Assembly: GCF_017352135.1 (NCBI RefSeq)
Contig: NZ_CP071454.1
Coordinates: 4,055,001-4,119,000, forward strand
Reading direction: 5' to 3'
DNA from: Rhizobium lentis
GTDB lineage: Bacteria > Pseudomonadota > Alphaproteobacteria > Rhizobiales > Rhizobiaceae
Length of the DNA stretch: 64,000 nt
In this document: one piece after another, positions 46,995 to 56,637 of the stretch
Layout: every line of letters starts with the position of its first letter
Numbering within the stretch: position 1 is the stretch's first letter
The notes under the pieces: model-generated
Database searches by the model: none
What the model was told of the DNA's origin: nothing
The model's input: the letters and a program-made list of their open reading frames with translations, nothing else
Translations under genes and position numbers: made by a program

Positions 46995-47180
46995 TCAGGC
47001 AAAGCCGAGGGGCAGTTTTTCAAGCTGCCTGTCGGCGCCGTAGTCCCGCTCATGCGGCGAGCGACGGCGGCCCTCACGGCGCGAGAGGTCGATGCGGTTG
47101 TCGGCGAATAACCCATCGGGATAGGTGCCGGTATCATGGCAATCGGCGTCGATCTTGGGAGCAAGGATTTTCAGGATCAT
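46995..47180 (-). CDS. Small hypothetical protein, 61 residues
   Basis: MILKILAPKIDADCHDTGTYPDGLFADNRIDLSRREGRRR... with no membrane segment; it is hydrophilic and rich in Asp and Arg, and ends LEKLPLGFA. A strong GGAGGA lies about 8 bp before the ATG at 47180, which is the main argument for it. Function unknown. The AT-rich zone 47230-47275 upstream could hold its promoter and that of the divergent gene. Confidence 0.5.
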   Translation of the reverse strand: MILKILAPKIDADCHDTGTYPDGLFADNRIDLSRREGRRRSPHERDYGADRQLEKLPLGFA

Positions 47181-47344
47181 CGGGGGTTCCTCCACGGCGC
47201 AACATCAACACTCAGAAAGGCCGCTTGGTTCCATTTATAGACCTCGGATTATTAATAAATTAACCATAAATGCGCCGCACGCCCCGAGCCGCCGCGACAT
47301 GCATTCGCAATGAAATGGAGTGGCAGTGGAACTCCTGATGCTGA

Positions 47345-47776
<432 letters not shown>

Positions 47777-47797
47777 TCTCTACACAGTCCTGAGGAT

Positions 47798-47820
47798 GGC
47801 CGCCCGTTTTCGGGGCGGCC
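47798..47820 (+). terminator. Hairpin after the 131-residue gene
   Basis: GGCCGCCC/GGGCGGCC, 8-bp stem with a seven-base loop, but no T run follows. Probably a weak or Rho-assisted terminator. Confidence 0.4.
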
Positions 47821-47827
47821 TGTGCTA

Positions 47828-47888
47828 GCATGTCGAATTGATGTCAAAACTGAAAAACAGCTGAAAACCGCAGATGTCTGATTGACAT
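47828..47888 (+). promoter_or_regulatory. Operator-like region of the phosphodiesterase-ABC operon
   Basis: Four 11-bp units follow in phase: two containing ATGTC(G/A)A and two starting CTGAAAA (47828-47871), then a dyad ATGTC-N5-GACAT (47874-47888). The 11-bp period and TGTCA core recall PhoB boxes, but the match is only partial. The start codon lies about 70 bp downstream. Confidence 0.3.
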
Positions 47889-47956
47889 GGGAGCCTTCTA
47901 GAGAGGGCCCGAGAAGGGAGCGTCCATGACACGTTCTCAGGTCTCGGAGACACCCC

Positions 47957-48787
47957 GTGAAAATCATTCAGATCACCGACACCCATTTCAGCCCCGGCAA
48001 GCCGCATTTCAACGGCAACTGGGCGCCGCTTTTGTCCTGGATCGAAGAGACCGGCGCCGATCTGATCGTCCATACCGGTGATCTCACCGTCGACGGCGCC
48101 GACCAGGATGAGGATATCGTCTTCTCGATGGATCTCATGCGCCAGGTATCGATCCCGATGCTCATCGTTCCCGGCAATCACGATGTCGGCCACCTCAAGG
48201 ACTCCGACCAACCCGTCAATGCCGAGCGGCTTGCCCGCTGGCGCAGCCTTGCCGGCCCCGATCGCTGGCTGGAGGATGCGGCCGGCTGGCGTTTCATCGG
48301 CTTGAACGCGCTGCTTCTCGGTCATCAGGATGATGAGGAGGAGGCGCAGTTCGAATGGCTCGAGCGGGCGCTCGCCGACCGGGCAGGCCGGCGCGTGGCG
48401 CTTTTCGCGCACAAGCCGCTGTTCGTGGATGCACCTGACGAAGGTGATACCGGCTATTGGAGCGTTCGGCCGGTTCAGCGCCGGCGGCTCTACGATCTGA
48501 TCGCTGCCCATGACGTGGCTCTTTTCGCGAGCGGCCACCTCCATTGGGCCTGGCAGGGCGGCTTCGGCAATACCCGGCTGACATGGGGGCCGTCGGCAGC
48601 CTTCATCATCGATAAGATGGAGCGGGAGATGCCGGGCGAACGCCTGATCGGTGCCGTTATCCACGAGTTCGATAGATCGGTCGCAAGCGCGATCGTCGCC
48701 GTGCCCGGTATGACCGCGCATGTGCTCGACGATGTCGTCCACGAGGTCTATCCCCAGGCGCTCAAGCAGCGGGAACCGGTGGAATGA
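47957..48787 (+). CDS. Calcineurin-like metallophosphoesterase (GpdQ/CpdA type)
   Basis: A 276-residue cytoplasmic binuclear metallophosphoesterase. The metal-binding signature is complete: DTH (residues 8-10), GDLTVD, GNHD (near 73), FAHKP and GHLH (near 195). Related enzymes split glycerophosphodiesters or cyclic nucleotides. The start is GTG at 47957 with GGAG about 8 bp upstream. It overlaps the ABC ATPase start by four bases, which ties it to an importer of a phosphodiester- or sugar-like compound (inferred). Confidence 0.88.
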   Translation: MKIIQITDTHFSPGKPHFNGNWAPLLSWIEETGADLIVHTGDLTVDGADQDEDIVFSMDLMRQVSIPMLIVPGNHDVGHLKDSDQPVNAERLARWRSLAGPDRWLEDAAGWRFIGLNALLLGHQDDEEEAQFEWLERALADRAGRRVALFAHKPLFVDAPDEGDTGYWSVRPVQRRRLYDLIAAHDVALFASGHLHWAWQGGFGNTRLTWGPSAAFIIDKMEREMPGERLIGAVIHEFDRSVASAIVAVPGMTAHVLDDVVHEVYPQALKQREPVE

Positions 48788-49977
48788 GTGCGCTCTCGCT
48801 TCGCGGCATCACCAAGGCCTTCGCCAGCAACCAGATCCTCGACGGCGTCAGCCTCGACGTCAATGCCGGCGAATTCATCGCGCTGGTGGGCCCCTCCGGC
48901 TGCGGCAAGAGCACGCTCCTGCGCATCCTTGCCGGCCTCGATCATGCCGATCGCGGCGAGATCCTGATCGGCGGGAAAGACATGTCCGGTGTGGCAGCCG
49001 CCGACCGGAACATCGCCATGGTCTTCCAATCCTACGCGCTCTATCCGCATCTGACGGCCTCAGAAAACATCGCCGTGCCCCTGGCGATGCGCCGGCTGTC
49101 GAAGATGCAGCGGCTGCCCTTCATCGGTTCACTGATGCCCGGTCAGCGCGCCACGCGCGCGGCAATCGCCCGCGACGTTCGCGAGATGGCGACGTCGCTG
49201 AAGATCGACCATCTGCTCGACCGCAAGCCCGGCCAGATGTCGGGCGGCCAGCGGCAGCGCGTGGCGCTCGCCCGCGCCATGGTGCGCCAGCCTCAGATTT
49301 TCCTGATGGACGAACCGCTTTCCAACCTCGACGCCAACCTGCGCGTCCACGCCCGCGGCGAGATCGTCGATCTGCATCGGCGCGCCGGCGTGCCGACGCT
49401 GTATGTCACCCACGACCAGGCGGAGGCGCTGTCGATGGCCGACCGGGTGGCGGTGATGATGGGCGGACGGTTGCTGCGGATCGCCAGCCCCGAGGTGATC
49501 TATGACGATCCAGCCCATGTCGAGGTCGCCCGTTTCATCGGCCAGCCGCGCATCAATCTGCTGCCGGCCTTTGCCGAGGGCGGCGTCGTCCTCTGCGGCG
49601 GACTGCGCCTGACGCTCGAAAATGCGCCCGGCGGAAAGATGCCGGTGACCCTCGCCATTCGCCCGGAATTCGTCTTTCTGTCCAGGAACAGGCATGACGG
49701 CCTTGCTGCCCGGATCGAACGGGTGGAATTCCTGGGCTCCGAAGTCATTCTCCATTGCCGCATCGAAGCGATTGGCGAAACCGTTGTCGCCAAGGTTCAG
49801 CCCGCCGAAGCCGCAGGCCTTACGGCCGGCGATTCCATCGGGCTTCGCTTGTCGCCAGGCCGGACGCTTATCTTTGCAGAGGACGGCAGCCGGCTGGCCG
49901 GCCGCGTCGCAACGGGCGATGCCGGGTTCGACGCTGCCGATGCCGGCGACGCGCAGCGGGAGCGCGCCCATGGCTAG
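48784..49977 (+). CDS. CUT1 ABC transporter ATPase (UgpC/MalK-like)
   Basis: A 397-residue ATPase with Walker A GPSGCGKST (residues about 36-44), signature MSGGQRQRVALARAM, Walker B FLMDEPLSNLD and a C-terminal TOBE/OB regulatory domain (about 245-370). The helical domain contains an insertion of about 18 residues (MQRLPFIGSLMPGQRATR) that most UgpC/MalK proteins lack. Start overlaps the phosphodiesterase stop, stop overlaps the next permease by eight bases. Confidence 0.93.
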   Translation: MSALSLRGITKAFASNQILDGVSLDVNAGEFIALVGPSGCGKSTLLRILAGLDHADRGEILIGGKDMSGVAAADRNIAMVFQSYALYPHLTASENIAVPLAMRRLSKMQRLPFIGSLMPGQRATRAAIARDVREMATSLKIDHLLDRKPGQMSGGQRQRVALARAMVRQPQIFLMDEPLSNLDANLRVHARGEIVDLHRRAGVPTLYVTHDQAEALSMADRVAVMMGGRLLRIASPEVIYDDPAHVEVARFIGQPRINLLPAFAEGGVVLCGGLRLTLENAPGGKMPVTLAIRPEFVFLSRNRHDGLAARIERVEFLGSEVILHCRIEAIGETVVAKVQPAEAAGLTAGDSIGLRLSPGRTLIFAEDGSRLAGRVATGDAGFDAADAGDAQRERAHG

Positions 49978-50893
49978 CATAGCAGCTGCGGCCTTGCCGG
50001 ACGATTCTGCCGTTGCCCATCGGCGCAGCGAAGCCCGCATTGCCTGGATGCTGGTGCTGCCGGCCATCATCCTGCTGTTTCTCTTCGTGCTTCTGCCGGT
50101 CGCATCGGTGATCGTGCTCGGCTTTACCGATTTCGAGCTCGGCTACGGCAAGTTCCGGTTTGTCGGCTTCGAAAACTACGCGCATCTGATCACCGACCGC
50201 ACATTCCGCAAGTCGCTCTGGAATACGACGGTCTATACGGCGATCGTCGCGCCTGTCTCGATCCTTCTCGGTCTCGGCATCGCCATGCTGATCGAGAGCG
50301 AGACCGCGGCGCGCAGCTTCTTCCGCACCGCCTATTTCCTTCCGGTCGCCTCGCTGATCGTCGCCATGGCGACCGTCTGGCAATATATGTTCCACCCGAC
50401 GATCGGTCCGCTCAACGCGCTGCTGGCGCTTGCCGGATTGTCCGGCCCGAACTGGCTGGGCAGCTCCGGCACGGTGCTCTACAGCCTTTCGATCATCGGC
50501 GTCTGGCAATCGACCGGCTTCAACATGGTGCTGTTCCTGGCCGGGCTTACGGCAATCCCGCGCGAGCTTTACGCCGCAGCCGAAGTGGACGGCGCCAGGT
50601 CGTCGCTCGACCGCTTCCTGCTGGTGACCTGGCCGATGCTCGGGCCGACGACCCTTTTCATCATCACCATCAGCATCACCAATGCGGTCAAGGTGTTCGA
50701 GACCGTCAAAACTCTGACGGAGGGCGGCCCGAACAAGGCGTCGGAAGTGCTGCTCTTCACCATCTACCAGGAGGGCTTCGTCTATCTGCGCGTCGGTTAT
50801 GCCTCGGCAATGACGGTGGTCTTTCTGCTGATCCTGGTGGTGCTGATGTTCCTGCAGTACCGCGTCCTCGATCGCCGGGTGCATTACACATGA
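49970..50893 (+). CDS. CUT1 ABC transporter permease (UgpA/MalF-like)
   Basis: A 307-residue inner-membrane protein with six helices and the EAA loop AAAEVDGARSSLDRFLLVTWPMLGP. The start at 49970 is embedded in the end of the ATPase gene; the open frame continues far upstream but only as an overlap. Its stop overlaps the next permease (ATGA). Confidence 0.92.
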   Translation: MASIAAAALPDDSAVAHRRSEARIAWMLVLPAIILLFLFVLLPVASVIVLGFTDFELGYGKFRFVGFENYAHLITDRTFRKSLWNTTVYTAIVAPVSILLGLGIAMLIESETAARSFFRTAYFLPVASLIVAMATVWQYMFHPTIGPLNALLALAGLSGPNWLGSSGTVLYSLSIIGVWQSTGFNMVLFLAGLTAIPRELYAAAEVDGARSSLDRFLLVTWPMLGPTTLFIITISITNAVKVFETVKTLTEGGPNKASEVLLFTIYQEGFVYLRVGYASAMTVVFLLILVVLMFLQYRVLDRRVHYT

Positions 50894-51726
50894 TGGTCAG
50901 CCCTCTTTCCCGCGGCAGGGTAATCCGCCTGAGCCTGCTTTCCCTCGGCGCGATCATTTTCCTGGCGCCCTACATCTTCATGATCTCGGCGGCCGGCAAG
51001 ACGCAGAGCGACATTTTCACCTCCTCGCTGTCGCTCGTCCCCACGCATCTCGCCTATGTCGAGAATTTCGCCAAGGCCTTGAGCCGGGTGCCGATGGCGC
51101 GGCTGCTGTGGAACGGCGTCGTGGTCTGCGGGCTGATCTTCTTCTTCCAGGTGCTGGTGGCGATCCCTTGCGCCTACGCCATGGCGAAGCTGCGCTTCGC
51201 CGCCGCCCGCGCCATGATGGTGCTGGTCATGCTTGGCCTGCTGGTGCCGATCCATGCGACGGCGCTGCCGCTCTATGTCGCCTTGGACCGTGCCGCCTTG
51301 CTCAACAGCTATGCAGCGCTCGTCGCGCCCTTCACCATCTCGGTCTTCGCAATCTTCATGTTCCTGCAGTTCTTCCGCGCCATGCCGGATGATCTCATCC
51401 ATGCCGCGCGTCTCGACGGCATGTCGGAGCTCGGCATCATCGCCCGCGTCATCGTGCCGAATGCCTGGCCTGCCGTCACCGCCTTCGCCATCTTCTCGGT
51501 CGTCGCCCATTGGAACGATCTCTACTGGCCGCTGATCGTGATCAGCAAACAAGATTACGCCACGCCGCCGCTCGGCCTGATGTATTTCCGCGCCGCCGAG
51601 GCCGGCGACGATTACGGCGCACTGATGGCGGCGACACTGATCATTACCCTTCCCCTCGTCATCGCTTTCCTGCTGGCGCAGAAGCGTTTCGTCGAGGGCA
51701 TCACCATGACCGGTCTCAAAGGCTGA
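50890..51726 (+). CDS. CUT1 ABC transporter permease (UgpE/MalG-like)
   Basis: A 278-residue partner permease with six helices and the EAA loop HAARLDGMSELGIIARVIVPNAWPA. It is translationally coupled to the preceding gene, and the binding protein follows after 25 bp. Confidence 0.92.
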   Translation: MMVSPLSRGRVIRLSLLSLGAIIFLAPYIFMISAAGKTQSDIFTSSLSLVPTHLAYVENFAKALSRVPMARLLWNGVVVCGLIFFFQVLVAIPCAYAMAKLRFAAARAMMVLVMLGLLVPIHATALPLYVALDRAALLNSYAALVAPFTISVFAIFMFLQFFRAMPDDLIHAARLDGMSELGIIARVIVPNAWPAVTAFAIFSVVAHWNDLYWPLIVISKQDYATPPLGLMYFRAAEAGDDYGALMAATLIITLPLVIAFLLAQKRFVEGITMTGLKG

Positions 51727-51751
51727 CCGGCTTTATCAAGGAGAACGAGCG

Positions 51752-53017
51752 ATGAAACATATCACCCAGCTTCTCGCCGCAGCGGCCGTATCCTTGGCAT
51801 TCGCACTTCCCGCGCATGCCGAGACGACGCTGACGGTTCATTACCCGATGCCGGGCTTCTTCAAGGACGTGATGGACACGATCTCGAAGAAGTTCATGGC
51901 GGAAAACCCCGATATCAAGGTCCAGTTCGCCAGCCCTTCGGCAACCTATGAAGAAGGCATCCAGACGATCCTTCGTCAGGTTGGCACCAGCGAAATGCCC
52001 GATATCACCTTCATCGGCCTCAACCGCCTGCGCATGCTCGACGAACGCGACGTCGCCGTCGATCTCGGTCCGCTCGTCCAGAAGGACGGCAACATGGCCG
52101 AGCAGGGCTTCTCCGATACCATCCTCAAGCTTGCCCAGGTCAAGGGCAAGCAGGTCGGTCTCGCTTTCGCCACCTCCAATCCAATCATGTATTACAATGC
52201 CGATCTCGTGAAGGCGGCCGGCGGCGATCCCGACAATCCGCCGAAGACCTGGGATGAGGTCATCGCGCTCGGCGGCAAGATCAAGGCGCTCGGCAATGGT
52301 GTCGACGGTGTCGATTTCCGCTGGCAGGGCGACGACTGGATGTTTTCCGCGCTGCTCTTCGGCGCCGGCGGCAAAATGCTGAGCGATGACGAAAGCAAGG
52401 TCGCCTTCAACGGTCCGGAGGGCCAGAAGGCCGTCGAGATCCTGCATCGCCTGGTCACCGAGGGCGGCATGCCCGTCTTCACCAAGCCCGCCGGTGAACA
52501 GGCCTTCGCAGCCGGCAAGGTCGGTTTCGAGTTCCAGACGACCGGCGCGCTGCGCAACACGATCAAGAACGTCGGCGACAAGTTCGATCTGCGCACAGCC
52601 AAGATCCCGCTGATCGATCCGGTCAATGGCCGCCTTCCCACAGGCGGCAACGCGGTCGTCATCCTGACGCATGACGCCGCCAAGCAGGACGCCGCCTGGA
52701 AATTCGCCAAATTCGCCGCCGGCCCATACGGCGCTTCCGTCGTCGTGCCCGGCACCGGTTATGTCCCGAACAACGAGCTTGCCGCCAAGTCGCCTGAATA
52801 TCTCGGCGACTTCTACAAGCAGAACCCGCTGTTCCAGGCAGGCCTCAGCCAGATGCCGGTGATGATCCCATGGTATGCCTTCCCGGGTTCGAACGGCGTC
52901 AAGGTCACTCAGACGATCGTCGACAACCTCTCGCGCATCGTCGACCAGTCGGCCGATCCGAAGGAAGCGCTTGACGATGCTGCGGCCGATGTCGAGGACA
53001 TGCTGCCGCGCAGCTGA
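51752..53017 (+). CDS. CUT1 extracellular substrate-binding protein (UgpB-like)
   Basis: A 421-residue periplasmic family-1 binding protein with a signal peptide (residues 1-23, ...FALPAHA). UgpB-like stretches include YYNADLVKAAGGDPDNPPKTWDE and the C-terminal AWKFAKFAAGP and PGTGYVP. GGAGAACGAG lies before the ATG. Likely cargo is glycerol phosphate, a glycerophosphodiester or a small sugar; the coupled phosphoesterase favours a phosphodiester, but this is inference. A terminator follows. Confidence 0.92.
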   Translation: MKHITQLLAAAAVSLAFALPAHAETTLTVHYPMPGFFKDVMDTISKKFMAENPDIKVQFASPSATYEEGIQTILRQVGTSEMPDITFIGLNRLRMLDERDVAVDLGPLVQKDGNMAEQGFSDTILKLAQVKGKQVGLAFATSNPIMYYNADLVKAAGGDPDNPPKTWDEVIALGGKIKALGNGVDGVDFRWQGDDWMFSALLFGAGGKMLSDDESKVAFNGPEGQKAVEILHRLVTEGGMPVFTKPAGEQAFAAGKVGFEFQTTGALRNTIKNVGDKFDLRTAKIPLIDPVNGRLPTGGNAVVILTHDAAKQDAAWKFAKFAAGPYGASVVVPGTGYVPNNELAAKSPEYLGDFYKQNPLFQAGLSQMPVMIPWYAFPGSNGVKVTQTIVDNLSRIVDQSADPKEALDDAAADVEDMLPRS

Positions 53018-53036
53018 TAGTCCTCTTCCGAATGGC

Positions 53037-53076
53037 AAGGGCCGCCACGCCGAGCGCGCGGCGGCCCTTCTGTTTG
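53037..53076 (+). terminator. Terminator after the ABC operon
   Basis: A 10-bp stem AAGGGCCGCC/GGCGGCCCTT with a 13-base loop is followed by CTGTTT; it may serve both convergent operons. Confidence 0.75.
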
Positions 53077-53083
53077 CCGCGTT

Positions 53084-54052
53084 TTAAATGGCGCGCACCG
53101 TGCCGCCGCGGCGCAGCGTATAAGCGACATTGAGGTGGCGGGCAGGGGCGGCATTCTCCGCCATGTCGAGGAGTAGCGAGGCAGCCGTCGCCCCCATGCT
53201 GGCATCCGGCATTTCGATCGTTGTCAGAGGCGGATCGATCAGCCGGCCGATCGCGATGCCGTCAAAACCGGCGACCGAAACATCGCCGGGCACCGAAAGC
53301 CCTTCGCGCTTCAGTGCGCCGATCACCCCGAGCGCAAGCAGATCGTTGGAGGCGATGATCGCCGTCGGCGAAATCGAATTCATGGCGGTGCTGAGATCGA
53401 GCTGGTCATAACCGCCGACGAAGGAGATCTGGATCGCATCAAGCGGTGTCAGGCCGTTTTCGGCCATGGCGTCGAGGTAGCCCTGGTAGCGAAGACGAGC
53501 GCGATCGGAGGCGGCGAAATTGCCGGAGAGAAAGAGAATGTGGCGGTGGCCCATGCCGATCAGGAAAGTCGTAATCTCTCTTCCGGCACCGCGGTTGTCG
53601 GCAGTGACGGCCGCTGGAAACTGCGCCGTCGGCAGATTGTTGAGAAGCACCGTCGGCGGCAGCCTCGCAAGCAGCGCTTCGCTCGTCGACGGGTCGCAGA
53701 CGGTAAGGATCAAGCCGGTCGGCCGGTCGTTCAGCAGTGCGGCGACGGCATCGGCCTCGCGCGCCGGATCGTAGTTCGACTGGGCGATCAATACGCCGTG
53801 GCCGGCGACGAGCATACGGTTCTGAATACTCGACAGCGATGAGGCAAAGACCGGATTGGTGATGCTTGGAATCAAGACGCCGACCACGGGTCTGCGTCCC
53901 AGTCGCCCGGCTGCGTGATAGCCGAGTTCAGCGGCAGCGCGGCGCACCTTGCGCACCATCAGATCGCTGGCGGGCCCGTTGCGGTTGAGAACTCTGCTTG
54001 CGGTTGCCAGCGAACATCCTGCCCGGAACGCGACCTGCTGCAATGTCGCCAT
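53084..54052 (-). CDS. LacI family transcriptional regulator
   Basis: A 322-residue LacI/GalR regulator: helix-turn-helix at residues 1-25 (TLQQVAFRAGCSLATASRVLNRNG) and a periplasmic-binding-protein-like ligand domain. It converges on the phosphodiesterase-ABC operon and is the obvious candidate to control it. No perfect LacI-type operator was found upstream of 47957. Confidence 0.9.
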   Translation of the reverse strand: MATLQQVAFRAGCSLATASRVLNRNGPASDLMVRKVRRAAAELGYHAAGRLGRRPVVGVLIPSITNPVFASSLSSIQNRMLVAGHGVLIAQSNYDPAREADAVAALLNDRPTGLILTVCDPSTSEALLARLPPTVLLNNLPTAQFPAAVTADNRGAGREITTFLIGMGHRHILFLSGNFAASDRARLRYQGYLDAMAENGLTPLDAIQISFVGGYDQLDLSTAMNSISPTAIIASNDLLALGVIGALKREGLSVPGDVSVAGFDGIAIGRLIDPPLTTIEMPDASMGATAASLLLDMAENAAPARHLNVAYTLRRGGTVRAI

Positions 54053-54150
54053 CGAATGCGCCTCGTATCAATCAAATCGTTGCCGGCGCTTTAACGGGTT
54101 TCGATGACAGTGATCTGACACTTCGCTGCGACGATCGGGCAGGGCAACAA

Positions 54151-54831
54151 TCAGGGGCGACGTTTGACCACGCGCATGTTCATTTCCGACCGAACCACGA
54201 AGCCTTGCGCCTTGTAGAGCGCAACGGCCGATGTGTTCGCTGAATAGGCATGCAGATAGGCCACGTCGCCGCTGGATGCGATTTCGCCGGCAACGAAGCG
54301 GAAGAGCAAGGTGCCGAGGCCGCGTCCTTGGAAAGCGGGATGGGTACAAAGCCCGCTGAGCTCGATAAAGCCCGGCTGTCGCATGCGCTGACCGGCCATC
54401 GCCACCAGACGACCCTCATGCCTTATCCCCCAGAAGCGGCCAAGGCTCTGGGCGCGCAAGGTGAACGGGCCCGGTTTGGTCAGGGTTGCCAAGTCAAGCA
54501 TATCGGCGGCATCAGCCTCCGTCAGCGGCTGGATGCGAGGATCGGAAATTTTCTCGTGAGGCCGCCCGGCAATCATCTGGGTCACCGGCGCCTCCATGAT
54601 TATGCTAAGACCTGGCGGAACCGCGATTGGTCCAGCCTCGACGAGAAACATGCGCTCCTGCCGCGACGGCAGCTTCTCCAGGGCATCGAGGCTTTCCGGC
54701 GTATCGTCCGCGGAGGCGGCGAAGGGGACGATGGACGGCGGGTATCGCCGTGCGTACTTGCCGCCTTCGGCGAGATCGGCATGCGCGGTCTGCAGCGCGG
54801 TCCAGATCGGCCTGTCGAGCACATGTTTCAT
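54151..54831 (-). CDS. GNAT family N-acetyltransferase (FR47-like)
   Basis: A 226-residue acetyltransferase. The C-terminal half holds the GNAT core (LCTHPAFQGRGLGTLLFRFVAGEI and NTSAVALYKAQGFVVRSEMN), while the N-terminal 110 residues are variable, as in FR47-type members. It begins within the end of the MarR gene (ATGA overlap), so the regulator controls it directly. Substrate unknown. Confidence 0.87.
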   Translation of the reverse strand: MKHVLDRPIWTALQTAHADLAEGGKYARRYPPSIVPFAASADDTPESLDALEKLPSRQERMFLVEAGPIAVPPGLSIIMEAPVTQMIAGRPHEKISDPRIQPLTEADAADMLDLATLTKPGPFTLRAQSLGRFWGIRHEGRLVAMAGQRMRQPGFIELSGLCTHPAFQGRGLGTLLFRFVAGEIASSGDVAYLHAYSANTSAVALYKAQGFVVRSEMNMRVVKRRP

Positions 54832-55349
54832 CGTCCTTCCTCCTCTTCGGCGTCTGAAAGGACGCGCGGTGCGGCAGCGGTGCGCCGGCGTTTGAGCGGC
54901 ATCGCCGCCAGCCCGTCCTCGATGGCGGCGAGCTGTTCGAGGATCGGCCCGTCGAGATCGCCGCAGAGATCCGCAACGGCAGCCGCGACGCGCGGCCAGA
55001 TCGTCGCCTTCGAATAATCGACGAGTTCCTGTCCCTTGTCGGTCAGAGACACCAGTCTGCGGCGCTGATCGTCCGGTGCCGGCTGCATATCGACGAAGCC
55101 GAGTTCAAGAAGCTGGCCGATCGTCCGCGTCGCGCCGGGTTGGGTGATGCCCACCGACTGGGCGAGCTCGCCGATGGTCAGCGGCCCGGCCCGGTCGATC
55201 GCCGCCAGGAACGGATACTGACCGGCTTGAATGCCGAGTTCGGCCTCGTCGATGATCTGCTGTGTATCAGCCTGCAATCGTTCCCCGATGCGCCGCAGGC
55301 GGCTTCCCAGACACAGAAAGCCGAGCGTTCGGACCACATCTTCGATCAT
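54828..55349 (-). CDS. MarR family transcriptional regulator
   Basis: A 173-residue MarR protein: winged helix LTIGELAQSVGITQPGATRTIGQLLELGFVDMQPAPDDQRRRLVSLTDKG between helical dimer regions. The start at 55349 has GCGAGG upstream and is preferred over an open extension to 55415 that would cover its own operator. It is the first gene of a two-gene operon with the acetyltransferase. Confidence 0.88.
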   Translation of the reverse strand: MIEDVVRTLGFLCLGSRLRRIGERLQADTQQIIDEAELGIQAGQYPFLAAIDRAGPLTIGELAQSVGITQPGATRTIGQLLELGFVDMQPAPDDQRRRLVSLTDKGQELVDYSKATIWPRVAAAVADLCGDLDGPILEQLAAIEDGLAAMPLKRRRTAAAPRVLSDAEEEEGR

Positions 55350-55373
55350 GCCGACCTCGCCATTTCGATTAAA

Positions 55374-55392
55374 TGTTATATAACACGTTATA
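55374..55392. promoter_or_regulatory. Overlapping palindromes, likely MarR operator
   Basis: TGTTATATAACA (55374-55385) is a perfect palindrome and overlaps a second dyad TATAAC-AC-GTTATA (55379-55392). They lie 25 bp before the marR-like start, the typical site of autoregulation. The region is far more A/T-rich than its surroundings. Confidence 0.55.
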
Positions 55393-55467
55393 TATTGCGA
55401 GATACGCCTGTTCAAGGGCAGGGCTCAACGGAATCGAATAGCGGAAACATAATGCATATTTAAAGCA

Positions 55468-56637
55468 TTACCGCGTCCTGTTCAGATCTGAGATGAGGAG
55501 TATCGCGAGGGCAGCGCTAAGCAGTCCGAGTGACAAGGCCAACCCGTGATGCCCGATCAGTTGCATCGCCAATCCGGCTGCTGGTGAGGCCGCCATGCCG
55601 CCAATGCCCCATGTGAAGGCGAAGGCCGCATTGCCGGCGATCAGGGGCCGGCCGGTGAAACGCTCGCCGAGCTGGATCAGTGACGTGGTGTAGAGTCCGA
55701 ACGAGACGCCGCCCCAGACGAATACCAGCGGCCAGATGAGCCATGTGGTAAAGAGCGGCGCCAGCAGCAGGCAGCCGGTGAGGCAAGCCAGGACGCAGAA
55801 TAACATCGTGCGCGTCGCACCGAACCGTTCGGCCGCGTGCCCAAGCAGGATCTGCAGCATCGCATTGCCGGCAACGAAACAGGTGATGAGTGAAGCAATG
55901 CGCCCCTCGGCGCTGCCCAGGGCTGCGCCATAGACCGCGAACAGCGAAAGCAGGATCTGTTCGAAGGCGGCGGCAGCGAAAACCGCAAAGAGCAGCAGCG
56001 GCGCCAGCGCGAAGAAGCCACCGACCGACATTGCCTCGCCTTCGCCAGGCATGTCAGGCAGGCGGGGAGCAACGGCAAGCACGATCAGGCCGCAGGCAAG
56101 GAAGGCCGTAACGCCGATGATGAAGGGCGGCCAGCCTTCCGTTCCGACGACGCCGAGGGATAGCGGGCCGACGGCGAAACCAGCCGAAACGATCGATGAG
56201 TAGAGGCCCATGATCCGGCCGCGGCGTGCCGCCGGCGTGATCGAGATCAGCCAGGTTTCGCTGATAACGTAGAGGGGATTGGCAAAGAAGCCGAGCAGGA
56301 AGCGCAGCGGCATCCAGACCCAGGCGTGCTGGATCCAGCCAATCGCAAGCAGGATGAGGGCGGCCAGGATCGAACAGAGGATAGCAAGCCGCACCCCGCC
56401 CAGGCGTCGCGAAAGCGCCGGAATGACGGGCGCCGATGAGATGAAACCCAGCGGCGTCATCGCTGCCGACAGGCCTATGAGCCCTGACGTCAGTCCCTGC
56501 CGTTCCAGGATAAAGCTCAGCAGCGGATAGGTCAGTCCCTGCGCCACGGCAAACACCGTGACCGTTGCAATGATGCCCGCCATCGCGGCCAGTGGGAGCT
56601 GATCCTCTTGCGGTGACGTCGTACTTGCACTCGTCAT
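55468..56637 (-). CDS. Major facilitator superfamily transporter
   Basis: A 389-residue membrane protein with twelve hydrophobic helices and MFS signatures (RRGRIMGLYSSIVSAGFAVGPL). It resembles YcaD/MFS-1 type exporters. GAGGAT precedes the ATG at 56637; longer starts to 56751 have no support. It is divergent from the winged-helix/TPR gene, so the 144 bp between them may be a shared control region. Cargo unknown. Confidence 0.88.
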   Translation of the reverse strand: MTSASTTSPQEDQLPLAAMAGIIATVTVFAVAQGLTYPLLSFILERQGLTSGLIGLSAAMTPLGFISSAPVIPALSRRLGGVRLAILCSILAALILLAIGWIQHAWVWMPLRFLLGFFANPLYVISETWLISITPAARRGRIMGLYSSIVSAGFAVGPLSLGVVGTEGWPPFIIGVTAFLACGLIVLAVAPRLPDMPGEGEAMSVGGFFALAPLLLFAVFAAAAFEQILLSLFAVYGAALGSAEGRIASLITCFVAGNAMLQILLGHAAERFGATRTMLFCVLACLTGCLLLAPLFTTWLIWPLVFVWGGVSFGLYTTSLIQLGERFTGRPLIAGNAAFAFTWGIGGMAASPAAGLAMQLIGHHGLALSLGLLSAALAILLISDLNRTR

